From assembly GCA_017622215.1 (NCBI GenBank), contig JAGARO010000012.1, forward strand, positions 65,043-129,042: a stretch of DNA of 64,000 bases, in the 5' to 3' direction. Shown in pieces: positions 1-8,399 of the stretch. Both the position numbers and the translations under genes were made by a program. This stretch comes from Clostridia bacterium. GTDB taxonomy: Bacteria > Bacillota > Clostridia > Monoglobales > Monoglobaceae. Under the pieces are notes generated by a model. The model made no database searches and was not told where the DNA came from. It saw only the letters and a list, made by a program, of their open reading frames with translations. Every line of letters begins with the position of its first letter. Positions within the stretch are counted from its first letter, which is position 1.

Positions 1-2
1 AT

Positions 3-1007
3 TCAGCAGGGGAAAGACGATTTCTTAAGGAGAAGCCTGTTTTATCCTCTGAGACGGTATTAAACGGCGAGTATATGAAGGATTTTGAGGAATATACTGT
101 TGACCAGTTTCCCTTTCGTGATGATTTAAGAGGAGTTAAAGCCCTGTTTTCAACTTATGTACTGAATAAAATGGATAACAATGGACTTTTTGCTGTGGAT
201 GGACATATTTCAAAGCTTGAATATCCTGTGAACCCTGATATGATGGATAATGCAGCGGAAAAATTTGACTTTTTATATGAAAAGTTTATTAAGGGGAAAA
301 CTGATAATGTTTATCTCTCTGTTGTGCCTGACAAAAACATTTTCTTTGGGGAAAAAGGATATCTCACCATTGATTATGAAAAATTTATAGGGGATTTCAG
401 AGAAAAGGTCCCTTATATGAAATACATTGATATTGTCCCATTTTTGTCCTCTGATGATTTTTACAGGACTGATTCCCACTGGAAACAGGAGGAAATAAGG
501 GACATAGCTCTTTATATTGCAAAGGAAATGGGAAGTGATGCTGACGCTGAATATGCGGTGAATACTTTAGATGTCCCATTCCGTGGAGTTTATCTGGGAC
601 AGTCTGCTTTGCCTTTTAAGGCTGATACAATAAAATATCTTACAAACGACATATTATCTTCTCTAAAGGTGTATTATTATGATACAGGAATGAAAGAAGA
701 GGGCGAAATATATAATATGGAGAAAGCAAGAGGCAAGGACCCATACGAGATGTTTTTATCTGGGACTACTCCGCTTGTGGAAATAGAAAACCCGAATGCT
801 TCATCAGGTAAGCAACTTGTGGTTTTCCGTGATTCCTACGGAAGCAGTCTTGTACCGCTTTTAGTACCTGCTTACGAAAAGATTTCTGTGGTGGATATAC
901 GATATATTCAGAGCAATTTTGTTGGAAATTTTGTTGATTTTTCCGATGCTGATGTTTTGTTTTTATACAGCACTACACTTCTTAACAACAGCACGGCTTT
1001 AAGATAA
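3..1007 (+). CDS. DHHW family protein (AlgX/AlgJ-like), 5' end missing
   Basis: The reading frame is open to the left edge of the window, so this is the last 334 residues of a longer gene and the internal ATG at 75 is not the true start. The translated left edge, with ERRFLKEKP, then EYMKDFEEY and QFPFRDDLRG, is typical of DHHW proteins. The catalytic-type motif T-D-S-H-W lies at bases 468-482, and a later RDSYGSS around 829-847 matches the SGNH-like Ser region. DHHW proteins usually sit beside an MBOAT acyltransferase and help O-acetylate exported polysaccharides. The MBOAT partner would lie upstream, outside the window (inference). Confidence 0.8.
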   Translation, partial: SAGERRFLKEKPVLSSETVLNGEYMKDFEEYTVDQFPFRDDLRGVKALFSTYVLNKMDNNGLFAVDGHISKLEYPVNPDMMDNAAEKFDFLYEKFIKGKTDNVYLSVVPDKNIFFGEKGYLTIDYEKFIGDFREKVPYMKYIDIVPFLSSDDFYRTDSHWKQEEIRDIALYIAKEMGSDADAEYAVNTLDVPFRGVYLGQSALPFKADTIKYLTNDILSSLKVYYYDTGMKEEGEIYNMEKARGKDPYEMFLSGTTPLVEIENPNASSGKQLVVFRDSYGSSLVPLLVPAYEKISVVDIRYIQSNFVGNFVDFSDADVLFLYSTTLLNNSTALR

Positions 1008-1014
1008 AATTAAA

Positions 1015-1043
1015 TTGCAAAATATGTGGTTTTGATATATAAT
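1015..1043 (+). promoter_or_regulatory. Sigma-A promoter for the ArsB-like permease
   Basis: TTGCAA (1015-1020), a 17-base spacer and TATAAT (1038-1043). Transcription would start near 1050, so the upstream in-frame GTG at 1026 cannot be the start of the next gene. Confidence 0.7.
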
Positions 1044-1073
1044 GGGAATAATAATTATAAAGGAGTTTTTTTG

Positions 1074-2345
1074 ATGACAGCTGCGATTGTGCTTTTTGCT
1101 TTAACTTATGTGCTTATTCTGGCATTTGGTAAGTGGAGAACCTATATTGCATTGGGTTCAGGTTTAATATTTATTTTGTCGGGAATGCTTCCACTTGGGA
1201 AGATTGTGTCTTCCATTGACTTTAATGTTTTACTTATGATTATCGGAACAATGGGGCTTGTTTCCCTGTTTACAGAAAGCAGGATGCCTATGCTTATGGC
1301 TGATATGGTTATGGAGAAGGTGCCTGATGTTAAGTGGGCAGCGGTTTCCCTTGCTTTGTTTGCAGGTATCATTTCAGCATTCGTTGATAATGTTGCAACT
1401 GTACTTATGGTTGCGCCTATCGGTCTTGCTATATGTAAAAAGCTTGATGTTAACCCTGTGCCGTTTATCATTGCTATTGCAGTTTCCTCAAATCTTCAGG
1501 GGGCTGCAACTTTAGTTGGAGATACAACTGCAATTATGCTTGGCTCGGCTCTTGATATGAGTTTTCTTGATTTTTTCTGGTATAAGGGCAGACCGGGTAT
1601 TTTCTTTGCAGTTGAGCTTGGGGCTGTGCTTTCAGCTCTTATTCTCCTTTTTATATTCAGAAAGGAAAGCAAACCTATTGAAAAATCTTCGGAACGAACA
1701 AAGGTTACAGACTATGTGCCTACCATTCTTCTTTTAATGGTGCTTGTACTTTTAATCGGCGCATCATTTATTCCAAATAAGCCTGATATAACCAACGGTG
1801 CAATTTGCTGTGTACTTCTTATTATCGGTCTTATTTATACTGTGATTAAAAATAAAAGCTTTACTGCGGTTGTAAATCCTCTTAAGGAGATTGATTTACA
1901 GACTTTGGGAATCCTTGTGGGAATCTTCCTTATGATTGGAGGAATTTCACACATGGGAGTAATTGACGCTTTAGCACAGCTTCTTGCAGGTGTGGGCGGT
2001 GGAAATGTCTTTGTTTTATATACAATTATCACTATTGCATCTGTGATTATTTCGGCATTTATCGACAATATCCCTTATGTTGCAACTATGATTCCTGTTA
2101 TTGCGGGGATTGCTGCTGCACTTAACATTGATGCTACACCTCTTTATTTCGGACTTTTATCAGGTGCAACCCTTGGCGGAAACTGCACACCTGTGGGGGC
2201 GTCTGCAAATATCACAGGTATCGGCATTCTGAAAAAAGCAGGATATACTGTTAAAAACGGCGACTTCTTTAAGATTGGTATTCCATTTACAATCGCTGCT
2301 GTTGTTCCTGCATATTTCTTTATTTGGCTTATGTTTGGAATTTAA
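1074..2345 (+). CDS. SLC13 / ArsB-NhaD superfamily anion permease
   Basis: This is a 423-residue polytopic inner-membrane protein of the ion-transporter superfamily (ArsB, NhaD, SLC13/citrate carriers), predicted to move an anion or exchange Na+/H+. Two inverted-repeat halves are visible: FVDNVATVLMVAPIGLAI in the first and FIDNIPYVATMIPVIAGI in the second, the paired D-N signature of the family. GATLGGNCTPVGASAN near the C-terminus is the second conserved loop. I chose ATG 1074 because AAGGAG at 1060-1065 precedes it by 8 bases; TTG 1071 is also possible. The substrate cannot be read from the sequence, and no ars regulator is nearby. Confidence 0.8.
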   Translation: MTAAIVLFALTYVLILAFGKWRTYIALGSGLIFILSGMLPLGKIVSSIDFNVLLMIIGTMGLVSLFTESRMPMLMADMVMEKVPDVKWAAVSLALFAGIISAFVDNVATVLMVAPIGLAICKKLDVNPVPFIIAIAVSSNLQGAATLVGDTTAIMLGSALDMSFLDFFWYKGRPGIFFAVELGAVLSALILLFIFRKESKPIEKSSERTKVTDYVPTILLLMVLVLLIGASFIPNKPDITNGAICCVLLIIGLIYTVIKNKSFTAVVNPLKEIDLQTLGILVGIFLMIGGISHMGVIDALAQLLAGVGGGNVFVLYTIITIASVIISAFIDNIPYVATMIPVIAGIAAALNIDATPLYFGLLSGATLGGNCTPVGASANITGIGILKKAGYTVKNGDFFKIGIPFTIAAVVPAYFFIWLMFGI

Positions 2346-2371
2346 TATAAAATTTACGGAGGAGAATTATT

Positions 2372-4162
2372 ATGAAAATTACGGAAGATATTAAGTATAT
2401 TGGTGTTAATGACCACAAAATTGACCTTTTTGAGGGGCAGTATGTTGTGCCAAACGGTATGGCGTACAATTCATACATGATTATGGATGAAAAGGTGGCT
2501 GTTGTTGATACTGTTGATGCAAGATTCACTCACGAGTGGCTTGACAATATTCAGCATACTTTAGAGGGCAGAACTCCTGATTATTTAATCATTCATCATA
2601 TGGAGCCTGACCACTCTGCAAACATCCACAACTTTATAAAGGCCTACCCTGATGCGAAAATTGTTTCATCTGCCAAGGCTTTTGTTATGATGAAAAACTT
2701 TTTTGGCACTGATTTTGCAGAAAAACAGGTTGTTGTTGGCGAGGGGGATACATTATGCCTCGGCGCTCACACATTAACCTTTGTTACAGCACCTATGGTT
2801 CACTGGCCTGAAGTAATTGTTTCCTACGATTCAAAGGACAAAGTTTTATTCTCTGCTGACGGTTTTGGAAAATTCGGAGCTCTTGATGTGGAGGAAGAAT
2901 GGGCCTGCGAGGCGAGAAGATACTATATCGGTATTGTAGGAAAATACGGAATGCAGGTTCAGGCACTTTTAAAGAAAGCATCAGGACTTGACATTGAGAT
3001 AATCTGCCCTCTTCACGGACCTGTGCTTACTGAAAATTTGGGATATTACATTAACCTTTATGACATCTGGTCAAGCTATGAGGCAGAGTCAGAGGGGATT
3101 GTTATTGCATATACCTCAGTTTACGGAAACACAAAGAAAGCTGTTATGCAACTTGCTGATAAGCTTAAGGCAAAGGGATGCCCTAAGGTTGTTATAAACG
3201 ACCTTGCAAGATGCGATATGGCTGAGGCTGTTGAGGACGCATTCAGATACAACAAGATTGTTCTTGCTACAACAACTTATAATGCTGACATTTTCCCATT
3301 TATGAGGGAGTTTATCAATCATTTAACTGAACGTAATTTCCAGAATAAAACTGTGGGAATTATTGAAAACGGAAGTTGGGCACCTCTTGCGGGCAAGGTT
3401 ATGAAAGGTATGCTTGAAAACAGCAAAAACCTGACTTTCGCTGAAAATACAGTTAAGATTTTGTCTGCCTTAAACGAGGAAAGCTCAAATCAGCTTGAGG
3501 CTCTTGCAGAGGAGCTTTGCCGTGATTATCTTGCACAGCAGGATTCTACTGCAAATAAAAATGATTTGACTGCACTCTTTAATATTGGATACGGACTTTA
3601 TGTTGTAACATCAAACGACGGTAAAAAGGACAACGGTCTTATCGTGAATACTGTTACACAGGTTACAAATACACCAAACAGAATTGCTGTTACAATCAAC
3701 AAGGAAAATTATTCACATCACGTAATCAAGCAGACAGGAATTATGAATATTAACTGCCTTACAGTTGACGCGCCTTTCTCTGTTTTTGAAAAGTTTGGCT
3801 TCAAGAGTGGAAGAAATACTGATAAATTTGAGGGCTGCGAACCCCTGAGATCCGATAACGGTCTTGTGTTCCTCCCTAAATATATCAACTCCTTTATGTC
3901 CTTAAAGGTTGAAAATTATGTTGATTTGGACACTCACGGTATGTTTATCTGTTCCGTAACAGAAGCGAGAGTTATTTCAAATGTTGAAACAATGACCTAC
4001 AGCTATTACTATTCAGATGTAAAGCCGAAGCCTGATACAGAGGGTAAAAAGGGCTACGTTTGTAAGGTATGCGGTTACGTTTATGAGGGAGACGAGCTCC
4101 CTGAGGATTACATCTGTCCGCTTTGTAAACACGGGGCAGTTGATTTTGAGGAAATCAAATAG
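2372..4162 (+). CDS. Flavodiiron protein fused to flavin reductase and rubredoxin domains
   Basis: A cytoplasmic O2- or NO-reducing flavodiiron protein, 596 residues. Residues 1-240 are a metallo-beta-lactamase-type diiron domain with the ligand set H76-x-E78-x-D80-H81, H144, D163 and H215. Residues about 243-390 are flavodoxin (YTSVYGNTKKAV phosphate loop). Residues about 405-540 resemble a flavin-reductase FMN-binding domain. The C-terminus is a rubredoxin with CKVCG (564-568) and CPLC (582-585). In one chain it therefore combines domains that receive electrons, store flavin and reduce oxygen. It protects anaerobes from O2 or NO (family knowledge). GGAGGA precedes the ATG; it follows the permease by 26 bases and may be co-transcribed with it. 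Confidence 0.9.
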   Translation: MKITEDIKYIGVNDHKIDLFEGQYVVPNGMAYNSYMIMDEKVAVVDTVDARFTHEWLDNIQHTLEGRTPDYLIIHHMEPDHSANIHNFIKAYPDAKIVSSAKAFVMMKNFFGTDFAEKQVVVGEGDTLCLGAHTLTFVTAPMVHWPEVIVSYDSKDKVLFSADGFGKFGALDVEEEWACEARRYYIGIVGKYGMQVQALLKKASGLDIEIICPLHGPVLTENLGYYINLYDIWSSYEAESEGIVIAYTSVYGNTKKAVMQLADKLKAKGCPKVVINDLARCDMAEAVEDAFRYNKIVLATTTYNADIFPFMREFINHLTERNFQNKTVGIIENGSWAPLAGKVMKGMLENSKNLTFAENTVKILSALNEESSNQLEALAEELCRDYLAQQDSTANKNDLTALFNIGYGLYVVTSNDGKKDNGLIVNTVTQVTNTPNRIAVTINKENYSHHVIKQTGIMNINCLTVDAPFSVFEKFGFKSGRNTDKFEGCEPLRSDNGLVFLPKYINSFMSLKVENYVDLDTHGMFICSVTEARVISNVETMTYSYYYSDVKPKPDTEGKKGYVCKVCGYVYEGDELPEDYICPLCKHGAVDFEEIK

Positions 4163-4192
4163 CTTCTGACTTAAATTGGAAAAATAAAATTA

Positions 4193-4222
4193 TTGAATTT
4201 TATATATCAGGTATGATATAAT
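4193..4222 (+). promoter_or_regulatory. Promoter with extended -10
   Basis: TTGAAT (4193-4198), an 18-base spacer and TGA-TATAAT (-10 at 4217-4222), upstream of the 176-residue membrane protein and alr. Confidence 0.6.
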
Positions 4223-4256
4223 GAATTCATGGGATTAGTTTTTTAGGAGAGTAATT

Positions 4257-4787
4257 ATGGACGTTTTTATTGAATATCTTGCTAAAAGAAAGACTACTTT
4301 TATTGATACAATTATTGCTGTTTTATCAGTAATTTTCGGGATTTTAGGCGCGGTTTCACTTTTTTGGCTTGGATTTATTTTAAGCCTTTCAATTCCTTTT
4401 GCAGGATTTTTCCTTGTGCTTGCGGGAGTTGCTGTTATTTACGGAATGATAAAGGTTATCGGGGCTTTGAATGTTGAATATGAGTATGCAATAACCAACG
4501 ACGAGCTTGATATCGACAAGGTTGTAAACAGACGAAAGAGAACAAATATGATAAGCTGTACTTTAAGACGGCTTGAGTGGTTTGGTATTGCCAACGACGA
4601 GCTTTGCGACAAGTATTTTGACGATAAAAATATCAGAAATATCTATGCCTGCACTGACCCGTCAGGGGGTTACCACTACATAGTTACTGAAGTTGATTTG
4701 GAGAAGGTTATGGTGCTTTTTAACCCTAACGAAAAGATGGTTGAGCATATTAAAATTCTCAACAGAGACAAGAAATTTTTGGTTTAA
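4257..4787 (+). CDS. Small membrane protein of unknown function (DUF6106-like)
   Basis: 176 residues. Two hydrophobic segments lie at about residues 18-45 and 48-68, followed by a soluble domain of about 100 residues with the stretch ITNDELDIDKVVNRRKRT, which looks like a short PH-like or YcxB-like fold. The N-terminus MDVFIEYLAKRK resembles clostridial DUF6106 proteins, from memory and not from a search. TTAGGAGAG lies just upstream of the ATG. alr follows after 12 bases, so the two are probably one operon. No function can be assigned. Confidence 0.7.
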   Translation: MDVFIEYLAKRKTTFIDTIIAVLSVIFGILGAVSLFWLGFILSLSIPFAGFFLVLAGVAVIYGMIKVIGALNVEYEYAITNDELDIDKVVNRRKRTNMISCTLRRLEWFGIANDELCDKYFDDKNIRNIYACTDPSGGYHYIVTEVDLEKVMVLFNPNEKMVEHIKILNRDKKFLV

Positions 4788-4799
4788 GGAGTTATTATC

Positions 4800-5972
4800 G
4801 TGTTTGATAGCGAAAGAACCTGGACGGAGATAAATTTAGATGCCCTGGCAAGTAACATCAGAAATATTAAAAACCTCTTAAAGCCTGAAACAAAGCTTTT
4901 GGGGGTTGTTAAGGCTGATGCTTACGGTCATGGTGTGTCCACAGTCTGCCGTACAATGATTGAAAACGGCGTTGACAGGTTTGCTGTGTCCTTTATTAAC
5001 GAGGCTATTGAGCTTCGTAAATACGGTTTTGACAACACAATACAGCTTTTAGGTTATTCGCCTCTTGGAACAATTCCTCTTCTGGTGAAGCACGACATTA
5101 TCCCCGCTGTTTTTGACTATGAAAATGCTCTTGCGATTTCTGCTGAGGCTGTGAAACAGGGGAAAACTGTTAAAATTCATTTTAAGGTTGATACGGGAAT
5201 GGGAAGAATCGGCTTCCGTTACATAGAAGATTTAACCGAAAAGGAAGAGTCTGTTGCTGAAATGCTTAAAATTTCAGCTTTACCGAATATTGAAGTAGAG
5301 GGGATCTTTACTCACTTTGCAACCTCTGACGAGGCTGACCGCAGTTTTACTGAATTGCAGTATAAGAGATTTTGTGAGTGTATTGATGCTATTAAAGAAA
5401 GAGGACTCAATATTCCTGTCTGCCATTGCTGTAACAGCGCGGGGATTATAAATTATCCTGAATATCAGATGGATATGGTAAGACCGGGAATTATTCAGTA
5501 CGGACTTTATCCTGCTGAAGATATCGACAGGGAAAGGCTTTGTCTTACACCTGTTATGGATTTTAAGACAAGGATTTCACATATAAAAATAATTGAAAAG
5601 GGTGATACCGTAAGCTACGGAAAAACCTTTGTTGCAACTGAAAAAATGAAGCTTGCAACTATTCCTGTGGGGTATGCTGACGGCTTTTCAAGACACCTGT
5701 CAGGAAAAGGGGAAGTTCTTGTAAGGGGATTTCTTGCGAAAATTGTAGGAAGAATTTGTATGGACCAGTGTATGATTGATGTAACCCATGTCAATAATAT
5801 TAGTGTTGGCGATGAAGTTACTGTTTTTGGTAAAAATCTTCCAATTGAAAAAATTGCTGATATGTCAGGCACAATCAACTACGAAGTTACCTGTCTTATC
5901 GGTAAGAGAGTTCCCCGAATTTATCTGTCCGACGGTATTATTGTTGGCACAAAAGACCTTATTACTGATTAG
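4800..5972 (+). CDS. alr: Alanine racemase
   Basis: PLP-dependent interconversion of L- and D-alanine, supplying D-Ala for peptidoglycan and, in spore formers, controlling alanine germinants. 390 residues, the normal size. VVKADAYGHG (from residue 36) carries the PLP lysine K38. VSYGKTF holds the C-terminal-domain tyrosine, and RICMDQCMID is the conserved racemase motif. The start is GTG at 4800, preceded by AAGGAG overlapping the stop of the upstream gene. The mazEF-like pair follows closely, a common Firmicutes order (alr-ndoAI-ndoA). Confidence 0.97.
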   Translation: MFDSERTWTEINLDALASNIRNIKNLLKPETKLLGVVKADAYGHGVSTVCRTMIENGVDRFAVSFINEAIELRKYGFDNTIQLLGYSPLGTIPLLVKHDIIPAVFDYENALAISAEAVKQGKTVKIHFKVDTGMGRIGFRYIEDLTEKEESVAEMLKISALPNIEVEGIFTHFATSDEADRSFTELQYKRFCECIDAIKERGLNIPVCHCCNSAGIINYPEYQMDMVRPGIIQYGLYPAEDIDRERLCLTPVMDFKTRISHIKIIEKGDTVSYGKTFVATEKMKLATIPVGYADGFSRHLSGKGEVLVRGFLAKIVGRICMDQCMIDVTHVNNISVGDEVTVFGKNLPIEKIADMSGTINYEVTCLIGKRVPRIYLSDGIIVGTKDLITD

Positions 5973-6029
5973 TAATATCAGGGACACGCTGTTTTGCGTA
6001 TAGTATAGTATGAGGTTGGAGGGAGCCTT

Positions 6030-6179
6030 ATGGAAGAAAAGAGAAAAACCACCTGTGAGGAGCTGAAGAACGGCTACGAGGAAATGGCAAAACTCAACAT
6101 AGCGCTCGCCAACGAGGCTGTGCAGTCTGATAACGAAGCACAAGCCCAATACGAACTATATGTAGCGGAGCGTGAATGA
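6030..6179 (+). CDS. Putative MazE-like antitoxin, 49 residues
   Basis: This 49-codon ORF starts at ATG 6030 after TTGGAGGGAG and ends in TGA at 6177-6179, one base before the TTG start of the MazF-type toxin. The peptide is charged and helical ([20 protein letters not shown], then [17 protein letters not shown]) and lacks an obvious ribbon-helix-helix N-terminus like that of Bacillus NdoAI. Its position directly upstream of the toxin, its good ribosome binding site and its tight coupling suggest it is the antitoxin. Antitoxin function is inferred from context; similar short proteins precede mazF in other Clostridia (recollection, unchecked). Confidence 0.75.
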   Translation: MEEKRKTTCEELKNGYEEMAKLNIALANEAVQSDNEAQAQYELYVAERE

Positions 6180-6180
6180 C

Positions 6181-6525
6181 TTGAATGTAAAAAGAGGAGA
6201 TATTTATTATGCTGATTTAAGCCCTGTTGTGGGCTCGGAGCAAGGGGGGATACGCCCTGTTTTGATAATTCAGAATGATATTGGTAATAAATACAGTCCC
6301 ACAGTTATTGCAACTGCAATTACATCCCAGATTAACAAGGCGAAAATGCCTACTCACATTGAGCTTGGGGCTAACGAATACGGTCTTTCCAAGGATTCTG
6401 TTGTACTTGCTGAGCAGATAAGGACCATTGACAAAAGACGTCTAAAAGAAAAAATCGGGCACGTTGAAGATGAAAAAATGGCTAGGGTTAATGAGGCTTT
6501 AGAAATTAGCTTTGGTCTTATATAG
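6181..6525 (+). CDS. ndoA: MazF/PemK-type mRNA endoribonuclease toxin (NdoA/EndoA)
   Basis: 114 residues. Cleaves RNA at short sequence motifs; toxin of a type II toxin-antitoxin pair that can also control sporulating populations (family knowledge). [19 protein letters not shown] and RPVLIIQND near the N-terminus, [11 protein letters not shown] in the middle and [11 protein letters not shown] are the conserved MazF blocks and closely match Bacillus NdoA. I chose TTG 6181 over GTG 6172 because the alignment with NdoA begins there and GGAG at 6167-6170 then has a 10-base spacing. It lies downstream of alr, as in Bacillus. Confidence 0.93.
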   Translation: MNVKRGDIYYADLSPVVGSEQGGIRPVLIIQNDIGNKYSPTVIATAITSQINKAKMPTHIELGANEYGLSKDSVVLAEQIRTIDKRRLKEKIGHVEDEKMARVNEALEISFGLI

Positions 6526-6533
6526 GAGGAAAA

Positions 6534-7004
6534 ATGATGAAAAAGTTTGTTGAAATTTTAGTTGTTTGCTTAGTTGGACTCTCTGTTATTGCTTTTGCTG
6601 ATGCGGGTTCATCAAATGACCCGCTTATTTCACTCAGCTATATCGAAAATACATTAAAGCCACAGCTTGAAAAATACATAGACTCAAAGATTGGTTCTAT
6701 GGATAATTCTTATGGAGGCGGTTCTGTTTCTTCTTCAGGGGACAAGTTTACTGTTGTTAACCTTAAAAAAGGGAACAGGCTTATATGTGAAGCGGGAAGT
6801 GAACTTATTCTCCGAATGGGACAGGCTGTGATTATTGCAACACCAAAGGGCGGACTTGCAGATACAACTGCGGGCTATGATCTGCCTGACGGTACACTTA
6901 TGCCATCTAACCATCTTCTTATTGTTCCCGTTGCTGACGGCCGCGGTATGCTTGCAACAAGCGATGGAATTGTTATGGTTAAAGGCGGATATTCAATTGA
7001 ATAA
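6534..7004 (+). CDS. Exported protein of unknown function
   Basis: 156 residues with a signal peptide (MMKKF, hydrophobic core, cut near AFADA-GSS at about residue 25). The mature part holds a helical stretch SYIENTLKPQLEKYIDSKIG, a Ser/Gly linker, and a compact C-terminal domain with KKGNRLICEAGSELILRMGQ and the motif TPKGGLADTTAGYDLPDGT. I recall this domain as a recurring exported or surface-associated clostridial family without known function. It starts 8 bases after mazF behind AGGAGG, so it may be co-transcribed with alr-mazEF. Confidence 0.75.
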   Translation: MMKKFVEILVVCLVGLSVIAFADAGSSNDPLISLSYIENTLKPQLEKYIDSKIGSMDNSYGGGSVSSSGDKFTVVNLKKGNRLICEAGSELILRMGQAVIIATPKGGLADTTAGYDLPDGTLMPSNHLLIVPVADGRGMLATSDGIVMVKGGYSIE

Positions 7005-7025
7005 TGAATAAAAATTCCTTAAAAT
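6997..7025 (+). promoter_or_regulatory. murA promoter, overlapping the upstream stop codon
   Basis: TTGAAT (6997-7002), 17 bases, TAAAAT (7020-7025). It would give a leader of about 80 bases containing the hairpin at 7059-7093. Confidence 0.6.
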
Positions 7026-7058
7026 GTGCACAATATTTTTGTGCGGAATGGGATACAT

Positions 7059-7093
7059 ACAGCGTTACTTTCCCAGGTAGCGCTGTTTTTTTA
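7059..7093 (+). terminator. Terminator-like hairpin in the murA leader
   Basis: ACAGCG-T-TAC (7059-7068) pairs with GTA-G-CGCTGT (7077-7086), followed by eight T. It ends only 17 bases before the murA ATG, so it must be crossed by any murA transcript: an attenuator is possible, or it ends the upstream operon. Confidence 0.65.
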
Positions 7094-7110
7094 TGATTGG
7101 AGAGAATTGA

Positions 7111-8361
7111 ATGTCCAGATACATTGTGAGAAAGGCAAACGGTCTTTCGGGGACTGTAAAAATCAGTGGGTCAAAAAATTCTGCTTTGCCAATTATTGCG
7201 GCATCTATACTTGCTGAGGGCGAAACTGTTTTAAGTAATGTGCCCAGGCTTACTGATATTGAAAATATGTGCGGTATTATACGCTGTCTTGGGGGAAAGT
7301 GTGAATGGAGCGGAGATAAGCTTTTTATTTCTTTCAAAAAACCAAAAAGTTATATTGTGCCCTATGAGATTGTTACAAAATTCCGTGCATCCTTTTTACT
7401 TTTAGCACCAATGCTTATAAGAATTGGAAAAGTACAGATTCCTTTGCCGGGAGGCTGTCCTATTGGGGCAAGACCTGTGGATTTACATCTTAAGGGTCTT
7501 TCGTCGTTGGGAGCAAAGTTTACTCAGGACCACGGTTTTGTGGAAGGAAAATGCAGAAAGCTTACGGGCACTAAAATTTATCTTGATTTTCCCAGCGTTG
7601 GAGCTACCGAAAACATTATGATTGCCTCGGTGATGGCGGAGGGAGAAACTATAATAGAGAATGCTGCTACAGAGCCTGAAATTTCCGACCTTGCTGACTT
7701 TTTAAATAAAATGGGAGGCAAAATTCAGGGAGCGGGAACTGACAGAATTGTAATAGAGGGAGTAAAGAAACTTAATTCTGTCAGACACAAAATAATCCCT
7801 GACAGGATTGAAGCAGGGACGTATCTTACGGCAGGGGTTATGTGTAAATCGGACATTACAGTTGAAAATATTATTCCTGAACACATTAAGCCTGTTATAG
7901 CTAAATTTTCTGAAATGGGAATTGAAATTATTGAGAATGAAAATTCGGTGAGGGTTATTGCACCGTCAAAAATCAGGCATACTGACATTAAAACCTTGCC
8001 GTTTCCTGGGTTCCCAACCGATATGCAATCCCAGTTTACAGCTCTTATGTCTGTGGCGGAGGGGACAAGCCTCATTGTTGAAACAGTCTTTGAAAACAGA
8101 TTTTTGCACATACCTGAACTGAGCCGAATGGGCGCAAAAATCAAGGTGGACGGCAGAACTGCTATTGTGGATGGAACGAAATCTCTTACAGGGGCAAAGG
8201 TAAAGGCGGGGGACTTAAGAGGAGGAGCATCATTAGTTCTTGCAGGACTTGTGGCACAAGGGGAAACTGAAATTGATTGTATTGAGCATATAGAAAGAGG
8301 CTATGAAAATTTCGGAGAGAAACTTCGCAGTCTTGGAGCAGACATTATAAAAATACAATAA
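7111..8361 (+). CDS. murA: UDP-N-acetylglucosamine 1-carboxyvinyltransferase
   Basis: First committed step of peptidoglycan synthesis: transfers enolpyruvate from PEP to UDP-GlcNAc in the cytoplasm. 416 residues, standard length. GSKNSALP with K22 binds UDP-GlcNAc. The active-site loop LPGGCPIGARPVDLH carries Cys116, the residue alkylated by fosfomycin, so the enzyme has the sensitive form. FPTDMQSQ and GGASLVLAGL are further family motifs. The ATG has GGAGAG upstream. Its leader contains a terminator-like hairpin. Confidence 0.97.
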   Translation: MSRYIVRKANGLSGTVKISGSKNSALPIIAASILAEGETVLSNVPRLTDIENMCGIIRCLGGKCEWSGDKLFISFKKPKSYIVPYEIVTKFRASFLLLAPMLIRIGKVQIPLPGGCPIGARPVDLHLKGLSSLGAKFTQDHGFVEGKCRKLTGTKIYLDFPSVGATENIMIASVMAEGETIIENAATEPEISDLADFLNKMGGKIQGAGTDRIVIEGVKKLNSVRHKIIPDRIEAGTYLTAGVMCKSDITVENIIPEHIKPVIAKFSEMGIEIIENENSVRVIAPSKIRHTDIKTLPFPGFPTDMQSQFTALMSVAEGTSLIVETVFENRFLHIPELSRMGAKIKVDGRTAIVDGTKSLTGAKVKAGDLRGGASLVLAGLVAQGETEIDCIEHIERGYENFGEKLRSLGADIIKIQ

Positions 8362-8389
8362 AAAAAGCAGGTGTTATACCTGCTTTTTT
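8362..8389. terminator. Bidirectional terminator
   Basis: AAAAAGCAGGT and ACCTGCTTTTTT form a 6-bp GC-rich stem with A/T tails on both sides, between the convergent murA and the minus-strand operon. Confidence 0.85.
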
Positions 8390-8399
8390 ATGTAGAGAT

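Noticed and set aside
1026-1073. Longer N-terminus of the anion permease
   Set aside because: It precedes the predicted transcription start and overlaps the -10 region.
7026-7217. A 63-codon frame over the murA leader
   Set aside because: It overlaps the terminator hairpin and the murA start with no ribosome site.
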